A DNA stretch of 64,000 bases, taken from the NCBI RefSeq assembly GCF_009938205.1, contig NZ_AP019655.1, forward strand, positions 124,001-188,000, written 5' to 3'. Both the position numbers and the translations under genes were made by a program. Below the pieces are notes generated by a model. That model saw nothing but the letters and a program-made list of their open reading frames with translations, did not search any database and was not told the DNA's origin. The stretch's first letter is position 1; each line of letters begins with the position of its first letter. The stretch is from Vibrio panuliri (lineage in GTDB: Bacteria > Pseudomonadota > Gammaproteobacteria > Enterobacterales > Vibrionaceae). This document shows positions 17,844-27,166 of the stretch, in pieces.

Positions 17844-20141
17844 CTACATTTTCTCAGTGAATGTGCGTGTAATAACGTCTTGTTGTTGCTCTTTGGTCAA
17901 TGAGTTAAAACGAACCGCATAACCGGAAACACGAATAGTCAGTTGAGGGTATTTCTCCGGATGCTCAACGGCATCAAGTAGCATCTCACGATTCATAACA
18001 TTGACATTCAGGTGCTGACCGCCTTCGATCATTTGACCGTTGTCGCCCGATTCGTGGTGGAAATAACCATCCATTAATGCTGCAAGGTTTTGTTTTTGCA
18101 TCTCAGCATCTTTACCTAGCGCATTCGGTACGATAGAAAAAGTGTAAGAAATCCCATCTTTAGCAAACGCGAATGGCAGTTTTGATACGGAAGTTAGCGA
18201 TGCTACGGCACCGTTTTGATCGCGACCATGCATAGGGTTAGCGCCAGGGCCGAATGGCATGCCTGCACGACGACCATCTGGAGTGTTGCCGGTTTTCTTA
18301 CCATAAACCACATTTGAGGTGATGGTCAGAATAGACTGAGTCGGAATCGCTTCGCGGTACATAGACATCTTCTGAATTTTCTTCATGAAGCGCTCAACCA
18401 AATCGCAAGCGATATCATCGACGCGAGCGTCATTGTTACCAAATTTTGGATAGTCACCTTCAATCTCAAAATCGACAGCGATACCCGCTTCATCACGAAT
18501 TGGCGTAACTTTGGCAAATTTGATCGCAGCAAGAGAGTCGGCAACGACAGATAACCCTGCGATACCACACGCCATAGTACGGCGTACATCACGGTCCATC
18601 AGCGCCATTAGTGAAGCTTCGTAGCTATAACGGTCATGCGAGTAGTGAATGATGTTTAGTGCAGTCACATACTGGGTTGCTAGCCAATCCAACATCGCAT
18701 CGAAGCGTGGCATAAGTGTGTCAAAATCGAGTACAGCATCTGAGATAGGCGCTTGTTTTGGGCCTACTTGAGCTTTAGATTTTTCGTCGATACCACCATT
18801 GATGGTGTAAAGCAGCGCTTTAGCTAAGTTTGCACGCGCACCAAAGAATTGCATGTCTTTACCGACAATTTGTGGGCTGACACAACAGGCGATCGCGTAA
18901 TCATCGTTGTTGAAGTCAGGGCGCATCAGATCATCATTTTCATACTGAAGTGATGAGGTGTCGATTGACACTTTTGCCGCGTATTTTTTGAAGCCGTCAG
19001 GTAGCTGTTCAGACCAAAGTACCGTCATGTTTGGCTCTGGAGCTGGCCCCATGTTGTATAACGTATGAAGGTAACGGAAGGTCGTTTTGGTGACGAGAGT
19101 ACGACCATCGACACCCATGCCCGCCATGGCTTCTGTTGCCCAAATTGGGTCGCCAGAGAAGAGTGAGTCGTAATCAGGTGTACGTAAGAAACGCACCATG
19201 CGCAACTTCATAATAAAGTGGTCGATCAGCTCTTGAGCTTGTGACTCGTTAAGCGTGCCATTGGCAATATCACGCTCAATGTACACGTCGAGGAAAGTCG
19301 AAGTGCGGCCTAGCGACATCGCTGCGCCGTTCTGTGATTTTACCGCCGCTAGATAGCCAAAGTAGGTAAACTGAATCGCTTCTTGTGCAGTGCGCGCTGG
19401 TGCTGACATATCGATACCATATTTAAGACCCATAGTACGAATGTCTTTTAGTGCTTGAATTTGATCGGCGAGTTCTTCACGTAGACGGAGTGTTTTTTCG
19501 AGATCTTGTCCTTGCTCTAGGAAGCTTTGAGTCGATTTTACTTGCGCTTGCTTATCTGCAATCAGGAAGTCAATGCCGTATAGAGCCAAACGGCGGTAGT
19601 CACCAATGATACGACCTCGGCCATAAGCATCCGGTAGGCCCGTGATAATGCCTGACTTACGACAAGCAAGGATGTCTTTGGTATAAAGATCAAAGCAGAC
19701 TTTGTTGTGGGTTTTACGATACTCGGTAAAGATTTTCTCTACACTTGGGTCTAGTTCACGACCGTACACCTCACAAGAGGTTTTCACCATGCGAATACCG
19801 CCATTCGCGATAATTGAGCGCTTTAGTGGCTTGTCGGTTTGTAAGCCGACGATGGTCTCTAATTCTTGGTTAATGTAGCCAGCGTCGTGAGAGATAATGG
19901 TAGAAGGCAAATCTGTATCGAAATCTATTGGAGCGTGAGTACGGCTCTCTTCTTTAATGCCCTCTAGTACACTGTTCCACAATGTGGTGGTGGCTGAAGT
20001 CGCTTCCGCTAAGAATGACTCGTCGCCTTCATACGGTGTGTAGTTAGTTTGGATAAAATCACGAGTGTTTACTTCGGTTTGCCATTGACCAGAAGTAAAG
20101 CCTTCCCATGCTTGTAGCATTTCAGTAGTCGGAATAGTCAT
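17844..20141 (-). CDS. pflB: Pyruvate formate-lyase (formate acetyltransferase), without adjacent activase
   Basis: Glycyl-radical enzyme converting pyruvate and CoA to acetyl-CoA and formate in anaerobic growth. 765 residues aligning throughout with E. coli PflB. The catalytic Cys pair is Cys419-Cys420 (ACCVSP), and the radical Gly is Gly740 in [11 protein letters not shown] five-residue insertion (around GDNGQ) precedes IEGGQHLNV compared with E. coli. No pflA activase or focA formate channel is in the window, so it must be activated in trans; it could be a second PFL (TdcE-like 2-ketoacid lyase is an alternative). Ribosome site is weak. Confidence 0.93.
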   Translation of the reverse strand: MTIPTTEMLQAWEGFTSGQWQTEVNTRDFIQTNYTPYEGDESFLAEATSATTTLWNSVLEGIKEESRTHAPIDFDTDLPSTIISHDAGYINQELETIVGLQTDKPLKRSIIANGGIRMVKTSCEVYGRELDPSVEKIFTEYRKTHNKVCFDLYTKDILACRKSGIITGLPDAYGRGRIIGDYRRLALYGIDFLIADKQAQVKSTQSFLEQGQDLEKTLRLREELADQIQALKDIRTMGLKYGIDMSAPARTAQEAIQFTYFGYLAAVKSQNGAAMSLGRTSTFLDVYIERDIANGTLNESQAQELIDHFIMKLRMVRFLRTPDYDSLFSGDPIWATEAMAGMGVDGRTLVTKTTFRYLHTLYNMGPAPEPNMTVLWSEQLPDGFKKYAAKVSIDTSSLQYENDDLMRPDFNNDDYAIACCVSPQIVGKDMQFFGARANLAKALLYTINGGIDEKSKAQVGPKQAPISDAVLDFDTLMPRFDAMLDWLATQYVTALNIIHYSHDRYSYEASLMALMDRDVRRTMACGIAGLSVVADSLAAIKFAKVTPIRDEAGIAVDFEIEGDYPKFGNNDARVDDIACDLVERFMKKIQKMSMYREAIPTQSILTITSNVVYGKKTGNTPDGRRAGMPFGPGANPMHGRDQNGAVASLTSVSKLPFAFAKDGISYTFSIVPNALGKDAEMQKQNLAALMDGYFHHESGDNGQMIEGGQHLNVNVMNREMLLDAVEHPEKYPQLTIRVSGYAVRFNSLTKEQQQDVITRTFTEKM

Positions 20142-20660
20142 GAGTAATACCTATTGATTTATGATGCTGTATAAAATCCAAAGCTATTATGTGAAAACAG
20201 TCAGGCACCATGAGTTCATTTTTAGGTGAAGAATGTTTGCCTTACTTAAATAAATTTAATTACTTAGCTTTGAATGAAAACTAGTTGGGTTGATTTCATT
20301 TGGGCGTGATTTGGTTTAAACCCCACCCCTCAACTCGATGACTCGATACTATGCTTGAAGTGTGTATGAGTAAAATGAATGTATTTCATTTTTTAAATGC
20401 ATAAAACGCATAGTTTGCTCAAAAAATCATTGCCATATAGGTTGAATGTGAGTGTTTACTTCTGTTCAATGCCATTGATTAAAGCTAAATGATAGCTTGT
20501 GAAGGCGAGTTGTTTGCATTGAGGTAGATTGGGCTGACGGCGCAAAAGTAAGCGAGAAAACAAAAAGAGTTGGTTTGAAGGTAGCCCCTCAAACTAACTC
20601 AACAATACTTGGATATGACCAGAAAAGAATATACTCAAGTCTGGAGTATATAGATGCGAT
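20142..20660. other. 519-bp region upstream of pfl
   Basis: AT-rich and gene-free. It includes a perfect dyad with arms AAAATGAA (20372-20379) and TTCATTTT (20385-20392) separated by five bases, and a leftward hairpin at 20629-20651. The dyad lies about 230 bp from the pfl start and may be a regulator site, identity unknown. I could not find a convincing FNR box. Confidence 0.5.
20620..20651 (-). terminator. Hairpin after the small 66-residue gene
   Basis: Eight-base stem ATATACTC (20629-20636) / GAGTATAT (20644-20651), followed on the minus strand by TCTTTTCT, nine bases after the small gene's stop. AT-rich, so weak. Confidence 0.5.
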
Positions 20661-20861
20661 TTAAAGGTTCATCAAGCTTTCAATTGATTCCTCAAATGGC
20701 AAATTATAAGAATTCACGCCAACTCCATCTGTCGCATTAATACAGATATCCGTGATATTTGCTTGTCCATGATATTCAATGACGCCAAGAGACTGCTCCA
20801 CTGTTTTACAAATCAGTGTTGAATCGTCGTTAAGCCTGATAGTGCAAGAATGTAAATTCAT
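20661..20861 (-). CDS. Small hypothetical protein (66 residues)
   Basis: No family recognised. The start ATG (20861) is preceded by GAGGGAG at six to seven bases, a strong ribosome site that supports a real gene. The protein is soluble and acidic, with two Cys near the N-terminal half (HSCTIRL, LICKTV) and beta-rich composition, no signal peptide or membrane span. It stands alone, with an apparent terminator after it. It may be a Vibrio-specific small protein; confidence rests on the ribosome site and size. Confidence 0.55.
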   Translation of the reverse strand: MNLHSCTIRLNDDSTLICKTVEQSLGVIEYHGQANITDICINATDGVGVNSYNLPFEESIESLMNL

Positions 20862-21227
20862 AGCCAACTCCCTCGTTAATTAATTTAAGTGGTAGGGGGA
20901 TATCGTAGAGGTTCCTTCTCCACCAAATAAAATTAGTCAATGATTTATCAATAAGCAATCTGATGTAGAAAAGTAAGCTTGGTGTCATGCTTTGGTATTA
21001 ATACCAATTGGGACGAGCATGTGGTCAGAACATTGCCAATAAAAATCGCTTAGAATGAGCCGTGAACCGCTGTAACTATCTGTTCTAATTACCTCATTCT
21101 GTAACTGAAAAGCACAACGCCGCGATCAGTAAATGAGTCCGCAGTTGGTATCAGTTCCGAAAATGGCGAGTATCAAGCGAGAATCGCGGTACAATCTAGG
21201 TATAAGATCTGCTGAGGTAAGTAAGCG
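20862..21227. other. Gene-free region upstream of the Ada-AlkA gene
   Basis: It holds the divergent promoters of the small gene and the Ada-AlkA gene, and a 151-bp element with inverted ends (21001-21151). I see no clear Ada box or LexA box. Confidence 0.55.
21001..21151. repeat. 151-bp MITE-like element with imperfect inverted ends
   Basis: The left end ATACCAATTGGGAC (21001-21014) is matched inverted by GTCCGCAGTTGGTAT (21137-21151), with two differences and one extra base. An inner perfect eight-base dyad, AGAATGAG (21052-21059) / CTCATTCT (21093-21100), would fold the middle. No coding capacity. Only one copy seen in this window. Confidence 0.5.
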
Positions 21228-22583
21228 ATGCTAAATCATACTGAGCAATTTCAACGGGCAAGGCAAACTCGTGATGCGCGTTTTGACGGGCGCTTCTTTG
21301 TCGCGGTCAAAACCACGAAAATATTCTGTCGGCCTATATGTCCTGCAAATCTCCCTAAAGAAGAGAATGTAGAGTATTTTACCAATGCTGCACTGGCCTT
21401 GCAGGCGGGTTATCGACCTTGTTTGCGTTGTCGACCCGATAGTGCGCCGAATTCTTGGGCGTGGCTTGGCAGTAAAACGACCTACCAACGAGCTGCCCAT
21501 TTAATTGAGCAAGGAGCATTACAGCACGGCTCTTTACAACAACTTGCTCAGCGTTTGGGTATTTCTGATCGTTACCTGCGCCAGCTATTTGCCAAAAACC
21601 TTGGTATGTCGCCAAAGCAGTACGCGCTGTATCATCAATTGATGTTTGCCAAGCAACTGCTCCATTCGAGTAATATGAGCATGACGGAAATTGGATTTGC
21701 CAGTGGCTTTAATAGTACGCGGCGTTTTAACGATGCTTTTAAAAAAGCACTCAAACTTGCACCAAGTGATTTGAAACGAGAAGCGGGACATGTCAGTTCG
21801 GTCAAGTCGTTGGAGTTGAGTTATCGTGGCGCTTATGATTGGCAGTATACGCTCGATTTTTACCGCTTAAGAGCAATTGAAGGTTTGGAGAAAGTCGGCG
21901 ACAACTCCTATCAAAAGTGGGTACGAATCAATGGCGATAACGCATGGTTTGCTATCTATTTTGATCGCAAACCGAACAAGGTGGTGTTGGAGTTTGAGTT
22001 AGCAGACATTACTCAATTGAAGTCGCTGGTGTCGAATGTACGACGTATGTTTGATCTTGATGTCGATATCAACATCGTCGAACAACATTTGCAGCAAGTA
22101 GAGCCAGAACTAGTGATTCGTTCGGGTATTCGTATGCCCGGAGTGTGGGATACGTGGGAAGCGGGCGTGCGGGCAATTTTGGGGCAACAAGTCTCGATTA
22201 AAGCGGCGATCGGTCAGCTCAATTTATTGGTCAACACTTTGCAGCCAAATGGCGTTACTCATTTCCCGACTCCTCAAGAGGTTGTGGACGCAGACCTTAG
22301 TTTTTTGAGAATGCCGCAAAGCCGGCGTGAGACGTTGTCTCGGTTTGCCCAACTGATTAGTTGCGAGCCTGAAGCTGAGTTTTCTCAGTGGTTGGCGCTA
22401 AAAGGTATTGGACCTTGGACGGTCAACTATGCCGCATTACGAGGACGTTCGGAGCCAGATCGCTTTTTAGACGGTGACTTGGTGGTGAAAAAAGCGCTTA
22501 AAGAGTTTATTCAAGTCAACAAAGAGACCGTTTCGCCATTTGGCAGTTACGCTACTTTTCATTTATGGAGTCATGCAGGATGA
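21228..22583 (+). CDS. Ada-type regulator fused to AlkA DNA-3-methyladenine glycosylase
   Basis: 451 residues with three parts. Residues 1-75: Ada zinc/methylphosphotriester domain with Cys34, Cys38, Cys65 and Cys68 (FCRPICP, PCLRCRP). About 82-180: AraC helix-turn-helix (QRLGISDRYLRQLF, GFNSTRRFNDAFKK). About 185-451: AlkA glycosylase with VWDTWEAGVRAILGQQVS, GIGPWTVNYAALRG and the catalytic-region Asp in RFLDGD. It should sense methyl damage, activate transcription and excise 3-methyladenine. The ogt start overlaps its stop (ATGA), so the two are one repair operon. Confidence 0.93.
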   Translation: MLNHTEQFQRARQTRDARFDGRFFVAVKTTKIFCRPICPANLPKEENVEYFTNAALALQAGYRPCLRCRPDSAPNSWAWLGSKTTYQRAAHLIEQGALQHGSLQQLAQRLGISDRYLRQLFAKNLGMSPKQYALYHQLMFAKQLLHSSNMSMTEIGFASGFNSTRRFNDAFKKALKLAPSDLKREAGHVSSVKSLELSYRGAYDWQYTLDFYRLRAIEGLEKVGDNSYQKWVRINGDNAWFAIYFDRKPNKVVLEFELADITQLKSLVSNVRRMFDLDVDINIVEQHLQQVEPELVIRSGIRMPGVWDTWEAGVRAILGQQVSIKAAIGQLNLLVNTLQPNGVTHFPTPQEVVDADLSFLRMPQSRRETLSRFAQLISCEPEAEFSQWLALKGIGPWTVNYAALRGRSEPDRFLDGDLVVKKALKEFIQVNKETVSPFGSYATFHLWSHAG

Positions 22584-23065
22584 ACCGTTTTACGATTATT
22601 GACACCCCTTTGGGTAAGATGACCCTTCAAGCTAACGATATGGGATTACTGGGGGCTTGGTTTGAAACAGAGACAACGCAACCCGAACATTTGGGTACTC
22701 GTGATGATAACTTCACCTTGCTGTGCAAGACAAAAGTTCAGCTAGATGAGTACTTTTCCGGAATCCGTAATCAGTTTGACTTGCCATTGGCTGCACAAGG
22801 TACACCATTTCAAAATCAGGTATGGCAGGCGCTAACGACGATTCCATTTGGTGAAACATGGAGTTATCAACAATTAGCTGATGCGATCAACAACCCAAAA
22901 GCCGTCCGCGCAGTCGGCTTGGCAAATGGTAAAAATCCCATATCGATTATTGTACCGTGCCACCGAGTGATCGGGAAAAGTGGCAAGCTAACGGGCTATG
23001 CGGGTGGTGTTGAGCGCAAAGCGGCGTTGTTGCAGTTAGAAAACGTCGATTTTAAGCCTGACTAA
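22580..23065 (+). CDS. ogt: Methylated-DNA--protein-cysteine methyltransferase
   Basis: Suicide repair protein that takes methyl groups from O6-methylguanine. 161 residues; acceptor Cys127 in IIVPCHRVIG, preceded by the Tyr-containing WSYQQLA and by NPKAVRAVGLANGKNP, the helix-turn-helix and Arg finger region. Starts within the stop of the Ada-AlkA gene (ATGA, four-base overlap), which indicates translational coupling. Its own stop overlaps by four bases the convergent small gene at 23062. Confidence 0.95.
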   Translation: MNRFTIIDTPLGKMTLQANDMGLLGAWFETETTQPEHLGTRDDNFTLLCKTKVQLDEYFSGIRNQFDLPLAAQGTPFQNQVWQALTTIPFGETWSYQQLADAINNPKAVRAVGLANGKNPISIIVPCHRVIGKSGKLTGYAGGVERKAALLQLENVDFKPD

Positions 23066-23232
23066 TCGCTTTTTGCTGGATGAGAATTGTCAGGGTTAAA
23101 CAGCGGCTTCTTGGGCATAAAGAAGCCGCACGCTTCGCGTGAGGCTAGGGTGGGTTGTTGCCAAGCTCCACAGAGGTCTTTTTGGTTGTTGCGTGTGCGG
23201 GTAAACTGACGGCACTGTCCACATTTAAACAT
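23062..23232 (-). CDS. Small Cys-rich protein (56 residues), putative zinc ribbon
   Basis: A short frame, easily missed: start MFKCGQCRQF, with Cys at positions 4, 7, 21 and 35 and a basic middle. AAAGGA lies seven bases before the ATG, and there are no competing frames. The spacing CxxC-x13-C-x13-C suggests one bound zinc (inference). It is convergent with ogt and overlaps its stop by four bases, and it lies upstream of nothing obvious on its own strand. Function unknown; could be a DNA- or RNA-binding helper. Confidence 0.65.
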   Translation of the reverse strand: MFKCGQCRQFTRTRNNQKDLCGAWQQPTLASREACGFFMPKKPLFNPDNSHPAKSD

Positions 23233-23283
23233 CGTTGAGTCCTTTCAACTGAGTGATTAAAGAGACAGTCTAGTGCGCATCAA

Positions 23284-23871
23284 CTAAGGGTGAATTGATC
23301 TATCACTTGAAATGGACGTTTTTTCGTCGAGTTCACTCCACATGGTCAAATAGGATTGATGTTCACGATCATGCTCAGTTAAGCCAAACTGTGCCGCTAA
23401 GGCTTCTAATTCTCTACGATAGTTGTCCAGCGCGCTTTCATCATCTGTCATGATGGCGAATTCGGCGAACTGCCCAATATTGGCAAGTTGGTCAAACGTA
23501 ATATGGAACGCTCCAACAAAGTAGATACTGCGTACCTTTCGCGTGATCATTCTGATTTGATAGCCCATATTTTCTAGCATACTACGGGCATTGGAAGAAT
23601 CGGTGATATTAGTGGCTTCGCAGCGGTCAAATTCAGGCCCTTTAACAATCCATAGTTTGATGCCTGACGGCTCCATTTCTCGGATAGAGACCGTTTTACC
23701 CTGCTGCTTAAGGCTGTGCTCGGGCGTATCAAAATACCAGTCAGTTTCTTGATTTTCATCCACCATTACTTGGTGATTCATCGAATTAAGGACGCGATAA
23801 AACGCGTCCTTGTCTCTGACTCGGAACTTCAATTCGACTTCATACTTGCCTTTGAAGTGTTCTTGGCTCAT
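23284..23871 (-). CDS. CYTH domain protein, class IV adenylate cyclase-like
   Basis: 195 residues. The N-terminal ExExK motif of CYTH enzymes is present (YEVELKFRV), with the expected later charged strands (TVSIREME, KLWIVKGPE, DRCEATNI). The CYTH fold is a tunnel that binds triphosphates; members include class IV adenylate cyclases (Aeromonas CyaB) and thiamine or tripolyphosphatases. The length and ELKFR start fit the class IV cyclase branch, but activity is not certain. Its start overlaps the stop of the helicase gene by four bases (ATGA). Confidence 0.83.
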   Translation of the reverse strand: MSQEHFKGKYEVELKFRVRDKDAFYRVLNSMNHQVMVDENQETDWYFDTPEHSLKQQGKTVSIREMEPSGIKLWIVKGPEFDRCEATNITDSSNARSMLENMGYQIRMITRKVRSIYFVGAFHITFDQLANIGQFAEFAIMTDDESALDNYRRELEALAAQFGLTEHDREHQSYLTMWSELDEKTSISSDRSIHP

Positions 23872-25067
23872 TCGACGTCTTTCTGTACTCGTTTGCTTTT
23901 TGGTACGTAATTAAGAATCGAAATTGGCACGGGTTTGCGTGGTGCAAAGCCTTCAACTTCGCGACGTTCAATCAGGTGACCCAGACGACTTTCAATCATA
24001 CATAGATTCTTGAAGTTATCTTTAGAGACGAACGAGATCGCTTCCCCTTGCGCATCAGCACGACCAGTACGACCAATACGGTGGACATATTCGTCAGCTG
24101 GGAATGGCAAGTCGTAGTTAATTACGCGAGTCAAACCATGAATATCAATACCACGGGCCCCAACGCCTGTTGCGATCATGTACTTAATTTTCCCTGCTTT
24201 AAAGTCAGCCAACAGCTGGCTGCGTACTGCTTGGCTGCGACCACTGTGGAAGGCTTCGGCAATGATACCGCGTTTTTCAAGCTGCTGAGCAAGCTTGGCT
24301 GCACCGTGTTTGGTCTCGATGAAAATTAATGCTTGGTCCCAATCGTTCTCTTTGATCAGGTGCGCCAGTAACGAAGATTTCATATCTTTATCAACGGTGA
24401 TAAGCCATTGTTCGATGTTTTTCTTTGACGCTTGATTAGCGGCAATCGAAATCTCGTACGGATTGTGCACCGCTGTTTTGGCAAGATCGCGGACTTTGTT
24501 CGACAGGGTGGCTGAGAACAGTAGGTTTTGGATATCGGTTGGCAGGCGATCAAGCACTTTATTGATATCGTCGATAAAGCCCATATCAAGCATGCGGTCT
24601 GCTTCATCGAGCACCAGAATTTCGACTTCTTCAAAGTAGACGGCACGTTTGGCATACATATCCAGCAAGCGTCCCGGCGTTGCGACGAGAATATCGACAC
24701 CTTCAATCAGTGCTTGTTTTTGGGTTTTCTCATCAACGCCACCATACATCGCCAGTGATGTGAGATTTAGGTGTTGACCATATTGGCGAACTTTCTCTTC
24801 AACCTGAACTGCCAGTTCTCGAGTAGGGGTTAAGATTAACGCACGAATTCGTTTTTTACGCTGTGTCTCACCTTTGCTGAGCTTTTCAAGAATGGGTAAC
24901 ACAAAGCTGGCGGTTTTACCCGTACCTGTCTGCGCAGCAGCTATTAGGTCTTGCCCTTGCAGAATTACCGGAATGGCTTTGGTTTGGATATTGGTCGGCT
25001 TGCTATAACCCAATTGTTGAATTGCGTCTGTGATAGGTTGGCTTAAGCCCAGTTTTGAGAATGGCAT
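23868..25067 (-). CDS. DEAD-box ATP-dependent RNA helicase, RhlE-like
   Basis: 399 residues with every DEAD motif: Q motif with PTNIQTKAIP, AAQTGTGKT (motif I), PTRELA, TPGRL, VLDEADRMLDMGF (II), FSATL (III), GVGARGIDI and HRIGRTGR (VI). The short C-terminal tail is basic and resembles RhlE paralogues. I start at MPFSKLGL (25067); an upstream TTG (25103) has AAGGAG but that site is part of a hairpin. Translationally coupled to the downstream CYTH gene. Confidence 0.9.
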   Translation of the reverse strand: MPFSKLGLSQPITDAIQQLGYSKPTNIQTKAIPVILQGQDLIAAAQTGTGKTASFVLPILEKLSKGETQRKKRIRALILTPTRELAVQVEEKVRQYGQHLNLTSLAMYGGVDEKTQKQALIEGVDILVATPGRLLDMYAKRAVYFEEVEILVLDEADRMLDMGFIDDINKVLDRLPTDIQNLLFSATLSNKVRDLAKTAVHNPYEISIAANQASKKNIEQWLITVDKDMKSSLLAHLIKENDWDQALIFIETKHGAAKLAQQLEKRGIIAEAFHSGRSQAVRSQLLADFKAGKIKYMIATGVGARGIDIHGLTRVINYDLPFPADEYVHRIGRTGRADAQGEAISFVSKDNFKNLCMIESRLGHLIERREVEGFAPRKPVPISILNYVPKSKRVQKDVE

Positions 25068-25093
25068 GCTTTCACTCTGTATGAAGATAGGAG

Positions 25094-25161
25094 AAGGAGC
25101 CAACAGTCTGGCTCCTTATTTGCTGCGAGTTTAGCATGAAGCAAGCCAAGTTGGCTTGCTT
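25094..25161 (-). terminator. Two hairpins between nhaD and the helicase gene
   Basis: Perfect ten-base stem AAGCAAGCCA / TGGCTTGCTT (25139-25161) and eight-base stem AAGGAGCC / GGCTCCTT (25094-25117). Neither has a clear T tract, so termination is uncertain; they may also be processing signals. Confidence 0.4.
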
Positions 25162-25173
25162 TAGTGTGCATTG

Positions 25174-26607
25174 CTAGAACAAGGCGCCATTGAGCCACAG
25201 GTGAGTGGCAATACTGGCAATATAGCCAAGGCCAATCACCGGAGCCCATTTTAGATGCCCAAAGAAGGTGTACTTACCGTGTGCAGCGCCCATCAATGCA
25301 ACTCCGGCAGCTGAACCAATTGAGAGTAAGCTACCGCCCACACCAGCAGTGAGTGTCACGAGTAGCCAGTTCCCCATCGACATTTCAGGCTCCATTGTCA
25401 GTACGGCAAACATGACCGGAATGTTATCGACGATCGCCGACAAAATACCCACCATCACGTTGGCCCAAATGGGGTCCCATTGGTAGTACATAATTTCTGA
25501 GACCATATTGAGATAGCCAATTAGGCTTAAGCCTCCAACACACATCACGACGCCGTAGAAAAACAGCAGTGTGTCCCACTCTGCATGGGAGACACGACGA
25601 AAAACATCAAATGGAACGACAGAACCTAATCGCTTAAGCGCTAAGTCATCACGATTGGCTATCGCCACTTGGGCTTTTCTCGCTAAAGAGCGCTTGAGTG
25701 TGCGGCGTAAAAAGAAACCAAAAAATTGTAAGTACGCCAAACCCATCATCATCCCAATAACAGGAGGGAAGTGCAGCACCGCATGGAAAGCTACCGCAGT
25801 TGCGATAGTAAGGATAAACAGAGCAACGATGCGGCGAGCGCCGCGCTTAAGTTCGACATGAACATGAGCGACATTCGGTTTTGCATTAGGAATAAACCAC
25901 GACATGATCACCGCAGGCACGACATAGCTGACCACCGATGGTGTAAACAGTGGCATAAACTCAGAAAAGGATACGTGACCAGCCTGCCAAACCATTAGTG
26001 TGGTGATATCACCAAATGGGCTGAAAGCACCGCCAGCGTTGGCTGCGACAACAATATTGATGCAGGCGAGATTAATAAAGCGAGTGTTGTCGCCTCCGAC
26101 TTTCATCACCACCGCACACATTAAGAGTGCTGTGGTCAAGTTGTCTGCGATTGGGGAGATGAAGAATGCCAATATACCGGTTAACCAAAACAACGCTTTA
26201 AAGTTAAAGCCTTTGCCGACCATCCAAGCTTGTAAAGCATCAAATAATCGCCGCTCCTCCATAGCGCTGATATAGGTCATTGCAACCAGCAAGAACAACA
26301 ACAGCTCAGCATATTCGAGCAGGTTGTGCTCCAAAGCGATATGGGCAACATCAATATGCCCTTGCTGTGAGTAAACATAGCCCAGCATCGCCCATATGAT
26401 CCCCGCAGCAAGGAGTACGGGTTTGGATTTACGTAACTGTAGATACTCTTCGAGCATTACGAGGGTATAGGCAATACCAAAGATGATTAGTGCAGCGTAG
26501 CCGACGGTAGACTGGGTAAGATCGAGAGAGGGGACATCGCTGTTTGCTGCAAATGCTTGGTAGGGCAAAAATATTAGGCCAATCAATAATGGCCACAAGC
26601 TCTTCAT
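25174..26607 (-). CDS. nhaD: Na+/H+ antiporter NhaD
   Basis: 477 residues with about 13 hydrophobic segments and an N-terminal signal-like helix ending AFAANSDVPSLDLTQS, typical of Vibrio NhaD. The conserved membrane motifs are visible: FFISPIADNLTTALLM and ANAGGAFSPFGDITTLMVW. It exports Na+ (and Li+) in exchange for protons at alkaline pH. I start at ATG 26607, where AAGGAG is well placed; the frame runs 45 residues further upstream without family similarity. Confidence 0.92.
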   Translation of the reverse strand: MKSLWPLLIGLIFLPYQAFAANSDVPSLDLTQSTVGYAALIIFGIAYTLVMLEEYLQLRKSKPVLLAAGIIWAMLGYVYSQQGHIDVAHIALEHNLLEYAELLLFLLVAMTYISAMEERRLFDALQAWMVGKGFNFKALFWLTGILAFFISPIADNLTTALLMCAVVMKVGGDNTRFINLACINIVVAANAGGAFSPFGDITTLMVWQAGHVSFSEFMPLFTPSVVSYVVPAVIMSWFIPNAKPNVAHVHVELKRGARRIVALFILTIATAVAFHAVLHFPPVIGMMMGLAYLQFFGFFLRRTLKRSLARKAQVAIANRDDLALKRLGSVVPFDVFRRVSHAEWDTLLFFYGVVMCVGGLSLIGYLNMVSEIMYYQWDPIWANVMVGILSAIVDNIPVMFAVLTMEPEMSMGNWLLVTLTAGVGGSLLSIGSAAGVALMGAAHGKYTFFGHLKWAPVIGLGYIASIATHLWLNGALF

Positions 26608-27166
26608 TACTTCAACTCCTTGAAAATTGACTTTATAAACCAGTGCTCGAATCAAAGATTGTTGATGCAGTCTCACAGCTTGCTGCATTTTATTATTGTT
26701 TGCCACTTCAACCCCACGCAGTAAGGTGATTGTTTTTTGCACGAAGAGGAGGAGGCTTAATTGTTATGTTATTCAGGCATTAACTGACTCGGCACGGATT
26801 AAGAAACAGCGCATATTCTAGAGACCTTTTGCGCAATTGTTTGTGAGGCATGTGGAATTCAACTGAATCTCTTAGTATTTAATAAATTTTAAGAAATTTA
26901 TGAATCTTTATGATGTGCAATGTTATTAACTCTGAGTGTCATTAAATGCTATTTCTGCTACCTATCACAAAATATGACACTAGATTGCAGATTGTGAATA
27001 GAGTTAATGCCGTATTGATGCGGATCAGATTTCTAGCACAATAATTTCCGCAAAATCTTCCTCAGCCACAGACCACACGTTGCGTGTAAAACGCTTTTTA
27101 TCGAACGAATTTTGCAACGGATGATCTGTCGCTCTGATGTTCTGTTTAACTTTATAAGGTGTATAA
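26608..27166. other. Gene-free divergent region between nhaD and yjiH
   Basis: 559 bp, AT-rich around 26860-27000. A leftward open frame continues 45 codons upstream of nhaD in phase, ending near 26742, but it has no family match and I treat it as leader. No clear dyad, CRP or riboswitch structure was recognised by eye. It should hold both promoters. Confidence 0.5.

Noticed and set aside
26608-26742. In-phase N-terminal extension of nhaD by 45 codons
   Set aside because: No similarity to NhaD; ATG 26607 has a strong AAGGAG and a signal-like start that agrees with the family.
26608-27166. Possible Na+ or Li+ riboswitch upstream of nhaD
   Set aside because: I could not recognise the conserved structure by eye. 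A covariance-model search would decide.
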